Positions 1-8,860 of a DNA stretch of 64,000 nt are shown here, piece by piece (positions within the stretch are counted from its first letter, which is position 1; each line of letters starts with the position of its first letter). The notes under the pieces were generated by a model. That model saw only the letters and a list, made by a program, of their open reading frames with translations, ran no database searches and was not told the DNA's origin. The position numbers and the translations under genes were made by a program. Where the stretch lies: NCBI RefSeq assembly GCF_029338375.1, contig NZ_CP119804.1, positions 1,880,955-1,944,954 on the forward strand, given 5' to 3'. The DNA comes from Halorussus lipolyticus (lineage in GTDB: Archaea > Halobacteriota > Halobacteria > Halobacteriales > Haladaptataceae).

Positions 1-33
1 CGCGGTAGAACGGGCGAGTCGTTGAAACTCGGT

Positions 34-960
34 TTACTTCTCGACGTTGCCCCCGCCGACCAACTCGTCGATGGTCTCGTCGTCCTTCCACTCGCCGAGT
101 TCCTTGGGGTCCACGTGGACGAACACGTCGTCCACCTCGTCTAACTCCCGGATGGACTCCATCACCTCAGTCTCGATGTCGTGGGCCTCGAACAGGGTCC
201 GGTCGCCCTCGACTTCGATGTGGAGGCTCACGTCGATTTCCGGGCCGACGTAGTGAGCGATGACGTCGTGGGCACCCTCCACGTCGGGGTGAGAGAGCGC
301 GCGCTGGACGATTTCGACCCGTAGCTCCTCGGGCGGCGCGCTCCCCACGAGGTAGTCCACGTTGTCTTGGACGATTTCGTACCCCGTGTAGAGGATGCCC
401 ACCGAGACGACGCCCGCCGCGAGCGGGTCCAAAACCGGCAGGCCGACCGTGGACCCCAGAACGCCGACCAGCGCCGCGCTCGCGGTCAGGATGTCGTTGC
501 GGTTGTCGAGCGCGGTGGCAGTCAGGGCGGGTGAATGGGTCTCCTCGGCGACTCGGAGACAGTAGCGGTAGAGGCCGAACTTGACCACAGCAGTCCCGAC
601 CAGCACCGCCACCGCTGACGGTGAGACCGGTGCGGTCGAGACGCTCCCGGCGAGGACCGACGAGACAGACCGCCAGAGGACCGCGCCGCCCGCCGCGAAC
701 ACCCCGAGCGCGATGAACAGCGAGACGAACGGCTCGATTCGCTCGTGACCGTGCGGGTGGCTGAAGTCCGGCGGCTGGGTCGTCAGGTAGAGACCCGCGA
801 GGATGACGAGGCTGTACGCCGAGTCCGCGAGACTGTTGACCGCCTCGGACCCGACCGCGAGGCTCCCGGTCGTCCACCAGACGAGGCCCTTGGCGACCAC
901 TAGCAGGACGTTGACCGCCAAGACGACCGCGCCGACCCGGCGAATCGCGCGGTTGCTCAT
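34..960 (-). CDS. Cation diffusion facilitator (CDF) family metal exporter
   Basis: A 308-residue membrane protein with the CDF order: about six transmembrane helices in residues 10-205, then a soluble C-terminal domain (about 210-290) that dimerises in this family. The metal-site helix has Asp46 in the VNSLADSAYS stretch. The loop motif HPHGHER (residues 68-74) and the later LDNRND motif are the classic CDF metal-binding signatures. The family exports Zn2+, Mn2+, Fe2+ or Co2+ by proton antiport; the metal cannot be read here. It lies 60 nt from the convergent-oriented end of the HIT gene's promoter region, transcribed in the same direction, so co-transcription with the HIT gene is possible but not shown. 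Confidence 0.93.
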   Translation of the reverse strand: MSNRAIRRVGAVVLAVNVLLVVAKGLVWWTTGSLAVGSEAVNSLADSAYSLVILAGLYLTTQPPDFSHPHGHERIEPFVSLFIALGVFAAGGAVLWRSVSSVLAGSVSTAPVSPSAVAVLVGTAVVKFGLYRYCLRVAEETHSPALTATALDNRNDILTASAALVGVLGSTVGLPVLDPLAAGVVSVGILYTGYEIVQDNVDYLVGSAPPEELRVEIVQRALSHPDVEGAHDVIAHYVGPEIDVSLHIEVEGDRTLFEAHDIETEVMESIRELDEVDDVFVHVDPKELGEWKDDETIDELVGGGNVEK

Positions 961-1020
961 CGGCGTGTCCTTCGAACTACCCAGACAAGGGAGTGTCGCT
1001 TGCCCGTGACGGACCCGGTG

Positions 1021-1557
1021 CTATTCGACTCGAACTGCGCCGTCGCCCGACCCATCGACCCCTTCTTGCTCGGCGAAGGCCGACCGAACTCGGTCGTAGG
1101 TCTCGTCTAAGGCCTCCACGAGGACCTTCGTGTCCGAGACGACCGGCATGAAGTTGGTGTCGCCCTGCCAGCGCGGGACGACGTGGGTGTGGAGGTGGTC
1201 GTCGATGGACCCGCCAGCGCCCTGCCCGAGGTTGAGGCCCGCGTTGAAGCCGTCGGGCGAGAGGGCGGTTTCGAGCGCGTCGAACGTCCGCTGTTTGAGG
1301 AGGGCGTGGTCCAGCAGGGCCTCCTCCGAGAGGTCCCGGTAATCGCCGGTGTGTTCGCGGGGAATGACCATCGCGTGACCGGGGTTGTAGGGGTAGTTGT
1401 TGAACATGACGAAGGCGTGGTTGCTCCGGGCGACCACGAGGTTGTCGCGGTCGGCCTCCCGGTCGGGGAGTTCGCAGAAGACGCACCCCTCGATTGCGTC
1501 CTCGTCGTCGTCTCGCTCGACCCACTCGATGCGCCACGGCGCGAAAATCTGGTCCAT
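1021..1557 (-). CDS. HIT family nucleotide hydrolase
   Basis: A 178-residue protein with the histidine-triad motif HLHTHVV (His121, His123, His125), which forms the catalytic site of HIT hydrolases acting on AMP- or GMP-linked substrates such as dinucleoside polyphosphates. A CxxC pair (Cys25, Cys28) near the N-terminus is common in the archaeal/Fhit-like branch and probably contributes to a zinc site. The loop NNYPYNPGH before the core is typical of the group. Cytoplasmic. The start at 1557 gives MDQIFAPWRIEW, the usual N-terminus of this family. Confidence 0.93.
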   Translation of the reverse strand: MDQIFAPWRIEWVERDDDEDAIEGCVFCELPDREADRDNLVVARSNHAFVMFNNYPYNPGHAMVIPREHTGDYRDLSEEALLDHALLKQRTFDALETALSPDGFNAGLNLGQGAGGSIDDHLHTHVVPRWQGDTNFMPVVSDTKVLVEALDETYDRVRSAFAEQEGVDGSGDGAVRVE

Positions 1558-2416
1558 ACCTCGCCTATCGCCGCCGAGAACTTAGCATCCGGCGGTTCGG
1601 CCTCGGTTCGTGGCGTTCGCTCGGTTCGAAACCGTTCGATTCCGGGCGACAGAACCGGTTCGGACGCCGAAATCCGGTAACACCGAATTAGCGCCTGCTT
1701 CTGTTCGTTTCGCGGAGCGATGAACCGTGGAACGATGCACAACGATGGGACGACCCCGACCGTCACGGCGCATCGGGCGATTTTACCGAAATCGGGGCGT
1801 TTTCCCGCTCGAAATTCCGGCTTCGCCTCGCGCGCTGTGTCCGGGTCGCTCCTCGCAATCTGACGCCAAAACTGCCATCCGGCCAGCAGATGGCTTCGGT
1901 TCCTTCTTTCCACCGATATTATTAGAAAGCCTACAGTATCGCCTTTCGTGATACCACGAAATCGCCGGTTCTCGGCGGTGTGACGAGACTGCCAGCGCGT
2001 CGAGAATCGGGCGTCAGCGTCGGTTTCGACGCCGAGGACTCCTCAGTCTACGCCCAATGCAGTCGGCCTCGAACTCCTGCGTCCTCGGCGTTCGCCCGGC
2101 GCTCTGGACACGCTCGGGCCGAACACAGAACCGCCGAACGCGAGACGGCGGTCTCGAAACTGCCACGGTTCGGTTTCGGGGGTTTCGTCGGCCGGACCAC
2201 GGACGCCTCGAACTAGTATATAAAACCTCCGGCCGTTGCAGGCAGTTTTTGTTTCATTACTTCCTCTAACGAGGCTATAAACTGTTTCACCCATTCTCGT
2301 GTATTTTCGGGGTAAAATCGCCAGACGGCACCGGAATGAACGGTTCGAACGCCCCCCAACGGATTGGGGTTTTTATGCACCTATCAGCACAAGGAAAGAC
2401 CGAGAGGAAGGTCACG
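1558..2416. other. 859-nt intergenic stretch without a recognisable gene
   Basis: No open frame here has a recognisable protein signature or the acidic composition of the neighbouring genes. The strongest signal is a TATA-like TATATAAAA at 2217-2225 on the + strand, followed by T-rich sequence. It could drive a transcript into the zinc-ribbon gene at 2417 with a leader of about 170 nt, or an unannotated RNA. Confidence 0.4.
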
Positions 2417-2617
2417 ATGGCAACACAAAACCAAAGCTTCCAAGCGATCACGGAATCGTGCGACGAGTGCGAACGCGAGACCCCACACGAGGTCTCCGTT
2501 CAGATTCGGACTGAAAGCCAGAAGCGAGAGAACGCCGAGTTCTCGCGGGAACCGTACCGCGTCACGGAGTGCGAAATCTGTGGCGAGACTTCTAGCCAGC
2601 GGATGAACAACGCGTAA
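2417..2617 (+). CDS. Small zinc-ribbon protein (haloarchaeal, DUF7835-like)
   Basis: A 66-residue protein with two CxxC knuckles (CDEC near residue 15 and CEIC near residue 55) separated by a charged beta-rich segment, which is a treble-clef or beta-ribbon zinc fold. The start at ATG 2417 is favoured because GAGGAAGG lies 5-12 nt upstream as a ribosome binding site and because the longer frame upstream reads basic, non-haloarchaeal sequence. A T-rich TATA-like box lies near 2370. The family is widespread in haloarchaea and of unknown function; binding to nucleic acid or protein is an inference. Confidence 0.8.
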   Translation: MATQNQSFQAITESCDECERETPHEVSVQIRTESQKRENAEFSREPYRVTECEICGETSSQRMNNA

Positions 2618-3016
2618 CGCCGCCGACTGCCCCCGCAGTGGAGGGTCGTTGGGGTTTCCGCCGCATCCGAGGACCGATTCGACGCGCCACACCGTTTCTC
2701 GGGGAAAGGGACGGTCGAAGCGTTCACCGGCGTCGTCGGACGGCCAACGGAACGGTACTTTTCGAGACGAGTCCCACCAGAGACTTGACTACATTTGTTT
2801 AAAATAGCGAAATATTGCCTACCGAATTGTATAAATTGTTCTAGTGCCAGTGACTAGTAAAGTAGTGGTCGGCGAACAGTGGTCGCAGTGACCGGCGAGG
2901 AGACGGTCGTCAAGGAGGCAGTCAGTAAACGACACTCGGCACGTAGTTGGCAACCGCTCACCCCTGTCGGGACGCTCGCTTCGGTCCCTCGAAAATCCGG
3001 GTCTCGTGGTCCGGCG
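2618..3016. other. Intergenic region, nothing recognised
   Basis: About 400 nt between the convergent zinc-ribbon and map genes. An AT-rich patch at 2785-2865 contains a short inverted repeat, CTAGT/ACTAG, around 2843-2859, which could be a terminator for either gene. No coding sequence is supported. Confidence 0.3.
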
Positions 3017-3916
3017 TCAGTTCGATTCCGTCGTCACTTCGCACCCGTCCTCGGTCACGATAAGGGTGTGTTCCTTCTGGCTGACGAGTTTCCCGTCGTC
3101 CTCCTTGAGGACCGGGTAGCCGTGGACGATGTTGTTCATCTTGAGGCGGCGCAGGGCCATCTCGGCGCGGGGCACGTCCAACCATCGCTGAGCGAAGGGC
3201 AGAGTGCGGAACTCGTCGGTAATCTGTTCGAGGGCCTTCCGGGCCTGTCGGTCCCGGACCGACCCCTCGCGTTCGAGGGCGAAAATCTCCTCGTCGTTGC
3301 CCTCGGTGACCTTGCCGGTGCCGTCGGTGGCGAACGGTTCGATGGCCACCACGTCGCCGACCTCCAACTCGACGCCCTGCGAGACGGCCCGGTTGGGGAT
3401 GTTGGGCGAGACGTGTTGCTGGTACTGGTCGAGGCCGTGGCCGGTGAGGTTGACCACCGGGTTGTAGCCGTAGCCGTCGATGACCGACTCGATTTCCGCG
3501 CCGATGTCGCCGGTCTCGACGCCGGGTTCGACCATCTCGATGGCCGCTTCCAGCGCCTCCTCGCTGGCCTCCTTCAGGTCGGGGTTGCCCGAGAGGTCCA
3601 CCGTGATGGCGGTGTCGGCGATCCACCCGTCGATGTGGACCCCGATGTCGAGGTTGACCATCTCGTCGCCAAACTCGGTGTCGTCGTCCGCAGAGGGCGT
3701 GGCGTGGGCGGCCTCCTCGTCAACGCTGATGTTGACCGGGAAGGCGGGTTCACCGCCGAGTTCCCGAATCCGGTCCTCGGCGAACTCCGCGACTTCCAAC
3801 TGGGTCGTCCCGACTTCGACCCGTTCGGCGGCCTCCTCGCGGACCTGCGCGAGAATCTCGCCGGCCTCGCGGTGCTTCTCGTACTTCTCGGCTTCGAGGT
3901 CCACATCGCTACTCAT
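3017..3916 (-). CDS. map: Type II methionyl aminopeptidase
   Basis: This 299-residue enzyme removes the initiator Met from nascent proteins. Visible pita-bread-fold metal ligands and active-site elements: the LDIGVHIDG and ADTAITVD strands with the two metal-binding Asp, His in NLTGHGLDQYQ, Glu in IEPFATDG, and the final Glu in KEHTLIVTEDG. The His-bearing PVNIS/VDEEAAHATP stretch matches archaeal type II enzymes, which carry the helical insertion. The start at 3916 (MSSDVDLEAEKY) is chosen because upstream codons are basic and unlike the family. Cytoplasmic, probably essential. Confidence 0.95.
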   Translation of the reverse strand: MSSDVDLEAEKYEKHREAGEILAQVREEAAERVEVGTTQLEVAEFAEDRIRELGGEPAFPVNISVDEEAAHATPSADDDTEFGDEMVNLDIGVHIDGWIADTAITVDLSGNPDLKEASEEALEAAIEMVEPGVETGDIGAEIESVIDGYGYNPVVNLTGHGLDQYQQHVSPNIPNRAVSQGVELEVGDVVAIEPFATDGTGKVTEGNDEEIFALEREGSVRDRQARKALEQITDEFRTLPFAQRWLDVPRAEMALRRLKMNNIVHGYPVLKEDDGKLVSQKEHTLIVTEDGCEVTTESN

Positions 3917-4165
3917 GGTTCCGTGTTGGCCTGAACGCCGGAAAGAGTTTGCGCCTCGCGGTTCGCTTCCGAAGTCTAACCCGGTCCGGATTCGCCGCCG
4001 CCGCCGAGCCACGTTCCTGCACAAGTACATATCACCGAGCAGTTAGGGCCGTCGTACCTGTGGCATAATTCCGCTGTAACCCCAGTAATAGCCCGTCAAA
4101 ACACCGAACGGTTCCGAACGGTTGGTCCCGTTTATGGCCGGTTCCGCCGATATGATGGCCTGCAT

Positions 4166-5836
4166 ATGCAACGAGAAACAGGCGCAGTGCTGATGGTGAC
4201 ACTCCTCGTTCTCGCCAGCGTCCCGCTGGCGGTCCTCGGGGGAACGTCGCCGTCGGCTTCTGCCTCCACAGACGGAGTGACGTTACAGGACGTGACGGTT
4301 GATCAGTTAGAGTTGGCGAACGCTACGGTCGAGGACGCCACGATTCAGATGCTACACGTTAGCTCGCTGGACGTGGCCGGTTCGCAGGAGCCGATAGACA
4401 ACGCGACCCTGCGGAACGTCAGACTCCAACAGCTATCCTTCGAGAACGTCTCGATAGAGAACCTCCAGACCGACGACCAGACCCTCTCGCAGTCGCTGAG
4501 CGGTAACGCGTCGGTCGAGTCGGTCACGGTGCAGGACCTGACCATCGAGCGCATGAACGTCTCGCAGATGAACGTCCAGAGCTTCCGCACCGAGGCCAGC
4601 GCGGGCCAGCAGAACGGTCAGGAGGAGACCACGACCGAGGAGGCCGCGCTCCAAGACGAGACCACCACTGCGGAAGGTGAGGAGACCACCACCGCAGAGG
4701 GCGAGGAAACCACCACGATGGCCGAGGGTGAGGAAACCACCACGATGGCCGGCGAGACCACCACCGAGGAGATGGCCGGCGGTCAGACTCAGATGGACAG
4801 CGTGAGCCTCGAAAGCGCGACCATCCAGACGGTCGATGTCCAAGAGATGAGCATCCGGACGCTCGTCATCGTGAACATCGACGCCGAGGCGCGCCAGACC
4901 GCCCAACCAGAGGAGACGACCACGATGGCCGAGGAGACGACGACTGAAGCCGAGGAGACCACCACCGAGGCCGAAGAAACCACGATGGCTGAGGGCGGCG
5001 AGACGACGATGGCCGAGGAAACCACTGCGGCCGAAGGAGGCGAGACGACCACGATGGCTGAAGCGACGACCACCGAAGAAGGCGCGCTTCAGGACGAGAC
5101 CACCACGGCCGAGGGCGGCGAGACGACCACGATGGCCGAGGACGAAGAAACCACGATGGCGGAAGACGAGCAAGACACGACGACCGAAGCCGAGACGACC
5201 ACCGAGGACGAGACCGGAGCGACCGGTCAAGCAGACGGTGAGAACGTCGTCGAGAGCGTCTCCGCCGAGAGCGTCAGCGTCGAGCGCGCGACCATCGACT
5301 CGGCGGCGGCCAGCGCGGTGCGGGTCGGAGACGGCCGACTCGAACTCATCAGCATCCGCGGCCTGCAGGCACCCTCGGCGGTCCAGCAGGGCGACCAGTA
5401 CACCGTCGAGGCCCAAGTCGTCAACCTCGGGAACGACGACGTGGCCAAGCAAGTGTCCTACCGAATCGCGGGCAACGTCATTCAGGCCCAACTCGTGCAG
5501 GTCAACGCCGGAACCAGCGCGACCGTGAGCTTCAACGTCTCTATCGGGCAGTTCCCCGCCGGGACGTACACCCACGGCGTCTACACCGACGGCGCTCGCG
5601 CGACAGCGCAACTCGACATCGCCTCGAGCAACGAGACCGACACGGGCGAGATGAACCAACCCGACGAGACCACGACTGAAGGCGACGAGACCACGACTGA
5701 AGGCAACGAGACCACGACGACAGCAGACGAGACAACGACCGAAGACGGCGAGACGACGACTGAAGCGGGCGAGACGACCACCGAAGAAGGCGAAACCACC
5801 ACCGAAGCGAGCGAAACCACGACTGCGGAAGCCTAA
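4166..5836 (+). CDS. Secreted Thr-rich surface protein with pentad repeats and a CARDB-like domain
   Basis: This 556-residue protein begins with a Sec-type signal peptide (hydrophobic residues about 8-30, ending near GGTSPSASA). Residues about 35-140, 205-235 and 360-385 consist of five-residue units with a central V/I/L (for example VTLQD, VTVDQ, ATVED, ATIQM), resembling a pentapeptide-repeat solenoid. Between them and at the C-terminus lie long ETTTEAEE-type Thr/Glu linkers, probable O-glycosylation sites. Residues about 390-485 look like a CARDB/Ig-like adhesion module. No PGF-CTERM or lipobox is visible, so it may be released or held non-covalently. A TATA-like TTTATGG about 32 nt before the ATG suggests a leaderless transcript. 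Confidence 0.75.
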   Translation: MQRETGAVLMVTLLVLASVPLAVLGGTSPSASASTDGVTLQDVTVDQLELANATVEDATIQMLHVSSLDVAGSQEPIDNATLRNVRLQQLSFENVSIENLQTDDQTLSQSLSGNASVESVTVQDLTIERMNVSQMNVQSFRTEASAGQQNGQEETTTEEAALQDETTTAEGEETTTAEGEETTTMAEGEETTTMAGETTTEEMAGGQTQMDSVSLESATIQTVDVQEMSIRTLVIVNIDAEARQTAQPEETTTMAEETTTEAEETTTEAEETTMAEGGETTMAEETTAAEGGETTTMAEATTTEEGALQDETTTAEGGETTTMAEDEETTMAEDEQDTTTEAETTTEDETGATGQADGENVVESVSAESVSVERATIDSAAASAVRVGDGRLELISIRGLQAPSAVQQGDQYTVEAQVVNLGNDDVAKQVSYRIAGNVIQAQLVQVNAGTSATVSFNVSIGQFPAGTYTHGVYTDGARATAQLDIASSNETDTGEMNQPDETTTEGDETTTEGNETTTTADETTTEDGETTTEAGETTTEEGETTTEASETTTAEA

Positions 5837-5932
5837 AGCAGTCCAGCATCCGAGTGGGTCTTTTTTCGGTCCCAGTCGGTAGCGCCGGGTGTAGCGGTCA
5901 CCGAACGACTGGGAGCGGTCGGCGTGCCGACG

Positions 5933-6859
5933 CTACTCGCTCGCGGACCGGCGACTGACCGCGGTCTGCATCGCGTCGGAGTTAAACGCGCTTCCGGCCC
6001 GTCCCTCGTCGTCGAGGACGATGACGCCGGCCGACGACCCCGTGAGTTCGGCGAACTCCTCGATTGCGCGGTCGGCAGACTGCTGGGCGGTGTAGCCAGA
6101 TTCGAGGTGGCGGACCGCCCGGCGAGTCAGGGTCGCCTTGGCGATGTCCTCGCCCGCTCCGGTCGCGCTGGCCGCGCCGGCGGGGGCCGCGAAGAACCCG
6201 CTTCCGATTTGGGGCACGTCGCCGACTCGGCCCGCGAGAGCGAGCCATCGCCCGCCGGTGGAGGTTGCGGCCGCGAACTCGTCGGTCTCGGTGTCGTAGG
6301 CGACTGCTCCCACCGTGTCGTGGTCCTTGGGATTGGGCGCTGTGGAGTCGCCGTCCTCCTCGGCGCTGTCCGGATTCCCGCCGAACTTGGATTCGAGCCA
6401 ATCGAGGTGTTCGCTCGGCGTGCCCTCGGGGACTGAATCGAGGTCGTCCCACTTCTCGCGGGTGTCGTCGGACCAGAGGTCTACGCCCGTCTCGACGCCG
6501 AAGTCCTCGGCGAGTTCGACCGCGTGGTCGCCCGAGACGAGGACGTGGGGCGTCTCGTCCAGCACGACTCTGGCGGCGCTGACGGCGTGTTCGACGCCGA
6601 CCATCGAGGAGACCGCGCCGGCCTCGCGGTCGCTGGTCATCAGGCCCGCGTCGGTCCGGATTTCGCCGTCGCTCTGGACCGCGCCGCCGACCCCGGCGTT
6701 GAACCGGGGCGAGGATTCGAGGACGCGGACCGCCGACTCTACTGCGTCGAGGACCGAGGAGGACGCCGCGCCCTCCTCGGCGGCCTCGTCGAGGACTGCC
6801 TGTCTGGGTTCGGGTTCGTCGGGATTACTTCCGGCCCCGCCGTGGACGATGACGTTCAT
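5933..6859 (-). CDS. Isoaspartyl peptidase / L-asparaginase (plant-type Ntn hydrolase)
   Basis: A 308-residue member of the family that self-cleaves to expose an N-terminal Thr nucleophile. The cleavage site is seen as HDTVGAVA with Thr182, preceded by an acidic variable loop. The N-terminal VHGGAG and FNAGVGGAV motifs and the later GSGFFA/GAASATGAGEDI stretch are characteristic. It hydrolyses beta-aspartyl dipeptides and asparagine in damaged-protein turnover. In most relatives Gly precedes the nucleophile by one residue; here it is Asp, a tolerated variation whose effect on activity I cannot judge. Cytoplasmic. Confidence 0.92.
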   Translation of the reverse strand: MNVIVHGGAGSNPDEPEPRQAVLDEAAEEGAASSSVLDAVESAVRVLESSPRFNAGVGGAVQSDGEIRTDAGLMTSDREAGAVSSMVGVEHAVSAARVVLDETPHVLVSGDHAVELAEDFGVETGVDLWSDDTREKWDDLDSVPEGTPSEHLDWLESKFGGNPDSAEEDGDSTAPNPKDHDTVGAVAYDTETDEFAAATSTGGRWLALAGRVGDVPQIGSGFFAAPAGAASATGAGEDIAKATLTRRAVRHLESGYTAQQSADRAIEEFAELTGSSAGVIVLDDEGRAGSAFNSDAMQTAVSRRSASE

Positions 6860-6894
6860 GCGAGAGGGTGGTCCCGGCGGCGTCTTAACTGTTT

Positions 6895-7090
6895 TCAGAC
6901 GCTAAGTTCCCTTTCTCAAAGAGTTGTTCGAGAGTGAATCTCTCTCGTGATCACGAAAATCTTCGATTATTCGGACAACAACGCAGGGAGCAGAGCGACC
7001 GAGTAGCGTTAACGAGACGCATCGCGTCTCGTTTGCACAACAGGATACAAAGCGTTCTGAGGACGCAGTAGGGAGGGGAGACAGCGCCGT
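6895..7090. repeat. Degenerate hairpin-chain repeat
   Basis: A non-coding segment with several short inverted repeats. The clearest is a perfect 10-bp stem AACGAGACGC / GCGTCTCGTT with a 3-nt ATC loop at 7011-7033. At 6954-6973 a decayed CGAAAATC-TTC-GATT hairpin matches the intact CGAAAATC-TTC-GATTTTCG hairpin at 37940-37958. This ties the segment to the interspersed element described at 12351, 25012, 37530 and 63640. Confidence 0.5.
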
Positions 7091-7175
7091 CATTGTCTCA
7101 TAAACACCCCGCGATGACCGGCCCACAGCCCCACGCAAATCATAAACTACTTGTATAAAAGTTGGATAATTCACG

Positions 7176-7303
7176 ATGTAACGACTTAAAAGACAATCTC
7201 TATCCGCGACGACCAAGAGAAGTGGATTCAGGACGACCATCTGAATCTCTCCACGTTCGTCCAAGAGAAATGGGACGAACTCATCGAGGAACGAGAATCA
7301 TAG
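7176..7303 (+). pseudogene. Broken CopG/ribbon-helix-helix-like gene preceding tnpB
   Basis: The frame ending at TAG 7301-7303 encodes KTISIRDDQEKWIQ, then HLNLSTFVQEK and ELIEERES, the look of the small ribbon-helix-helix proteins often found before tnpB in haloarchaeal IS1341-type elements. It has no usable start: an in-frame TAA lies at 7187-7189 and the nearby ATG at 7176 is in another frame and is followed directly by a stop. I read it as a frameshifted remnant. Its stop codon abuts the tnpB ATG, so it may once have been translationally coupled to tnpB. Confidence 0.6.
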
Positions 7304-8536
7304 ATGCACTACAACTACAAGTATCGACTTGACCCACCGGAAGCCCTCACCGAGACGCTTCTACACCACATCGATACTTGTAGACAACTCTACAACCACG
7401 TCCTCTACAAACTCAACGAGACAGACGAGATTCCAGCACGCTACAAGGTGCAGGGCACGCTCCCCGACCTGAAATCGTGGTGGAATGACCTCGGGGACGT
7501 TCACTCGAAAGTGTTGCAGATGGTCGTCAAGCGCGTCTACGACAACCTCTCCATGCTCAAAGCACACAAGGAGAACGGACGTGCTGTGGGAATGCTCAAG
7601 TGGAAGCCGCCTCGGGAGTATCGGTCGCTCACCTACAACCAGTCCGGCTTCAAACTCAAGAATACGAGTGGTCGGCCTGTCCTGTGGTTGAGCAAAATCG
7701 GTGAGATACCCATCAACCTCCATCGAGACATTCCCGAGAACGCGACGATCAAACAGGTCACGGTCAAGCAAGAACCCACGGGCGAGTGGTTCGCCACCTT
7801 CGGTATCGACGTGGACGAGAACACGCCCGAGAAACCGGAGAATCCAGAGCGTGTCGTCGGGATCGACGTTGGTATCCTGAAGTACGTACATGATACGGAT
7901 GGAACTGCTGTCGAGTCACCGGACTTCTCCGACGAACGCGAGCGATTGGAACGCGCTCAGCGCGAACTCTCGCAGAAGGAACACGGCTCGAACAACTGGG
8001 AGCAACAGCGCAAGACGGTTGCTCAGCGCCATGCCAACCTGAAACGCAAGCGTCGAGACTTCCTCCACAAGCTATCGAACTACTACGCCCGAGAGTACGA
8101 TCTTGTGGCGGTTGAGGACTTGGACGCGAAAGGCTTGGTCGAACTACCGGGCAACTCACGAAATCGCGCGGGGTCGGCATGGGGAATGTTTCTCCGAATG
8201 CTCGAATACAAGTGCGAACGACAAGGCACGCACTTCGTCGCCGTGAATCCACGAGGAACAACAAAGGAATGTGCGTCGTGTGGCGTCGAGACAGACAAGC
8301 CGTTGTGGGTTCGTGAGCATTCGTGTCCCTCGTGTGGGTTCAAGGCGGACCGAGACGTGAATGCGGCGTGGAACATCCTGTCTCGCGGTCTCGAAAATGT
8401 AGGAGTGGGACACTCCGAATCAACGCCTGTGGAGACTGCGCTCCCTACGGACTCCAATTCGGTGTCTGCAAAGCGCGTCGTTGAAACAGGAAGCCCCACC
8501 CTCACCGAGCGAACCGCGTCAGCGGTGAGCGAGTAG
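7304..8536 (+). mobile_element. tnpB: TnpB, RNA-guided nuclease of an IS200/IS605-family (IS1341-type) element
   Basis: This 410-residue protein has the full TnpB layout: N-terminal helix-turn-helix region, beta-barrel and RuvC-like nuclease. The catalytic triad is intact: Asp188 (VVGIDVG), Glu271 (VAVEDLD) and Asp351 (DRDVNAAWN). The zinc finger CASC (323-326) and CPSC (341-344) lies between the last two. TnpB is a reRNA/omega-RNA-guided DNA nuclease that favours retention of its element. No tnpA transposase is present, so this copy would need mobilisation in trans. The last about 40 residues (Ser/Thr-rich, ending SAVSE) are unlike a folded domain because this DNA probably also encodes the guide RNA. 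Confidence 0.93.
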
Positions 8537-8560
8537 GATGGGGTAGTTCACATCCGGGTT
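8494..8560 (+). ncRNA. Probable reRNA/omega-RNA 3' part overlapping the tnpB end
   Basis: CCCCACCCT (8494-8502) pairs with AGGATGGGG (8535-8543) with one G-U pair, enclosing ACCGC-GTCA-GCGGT (8513-8526). An alternative 7-bp pairing, CTCACCG with CGGTGAG (8501-8507 / 8523-8529), is also possible. The structure straddles the tnpB stop codon and ends at TTCACAT, the usual position of the scaffold of TnpB guide RNAs just before the element's right end. The guide itself would be flanking DNA from about 8553 onward. The right boundary is inferred from position, not from a target duplication. Confidence 0.6.
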
Positions 8561-8587
8561 AATCGGAAAGGGAGACGATTCGGACGG

Positions 8588-8830
8588 GTGCCCCCCGACC
8601 TGCGGCGCTCGGTGATGCAACCACCAGCGAACGCCCGATTGACCAACCGACTCCCTCGGAGGAATGAAAGGGCGAGCGCGGTTCGCGTTCAACTTGGTCT
8701 CCTCAGCCGACCCCTATCCGAAGGTGAGTCGAGCGAAGCGAGACGAACCAAGGATATGTCGCTGAAAGACCGCGAACCGCGCGAGGGCTTTCGAGGACAC
8801 TGCTGTTTCGTCTACTCCTGTGACTCCAAG
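8588..8830. repeat. Interspersed hairpin element, copy A (module 1)
   Basis: Module 1 spans about 8661-8796. The outer arms are a perfect 12-bp inverted repeat, GCGCGGTTCGCG (8676-8687) and CGCGAACCGCGC (8771-8782), flanked by GAAAGGGC and GGGCTTTC. Inside, TCAGCCGACCCCTATCC pairs imperfectly with GGATATGTCGCTGA. The apex carries TCGAGCGAAGCGAGA, itself a hairpin. The same block occurs at 25012-25132 with a different apex, and collapsed at 63729-63770. No coding potential. Confidence 0.7.
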
Positions 8831-8860
8831 GACGAGAGTTTCAACAGCAGAAACCAGTAG

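Noticed and set aside
2879..3934. 351-codon open frame on the + strand
   Set aside because: It is the antisense shadow of map. Its Val/Leu/Gly/Asp-rich translation has no family signature, while the minus strand encodes a complete methionine aminopeptidase.
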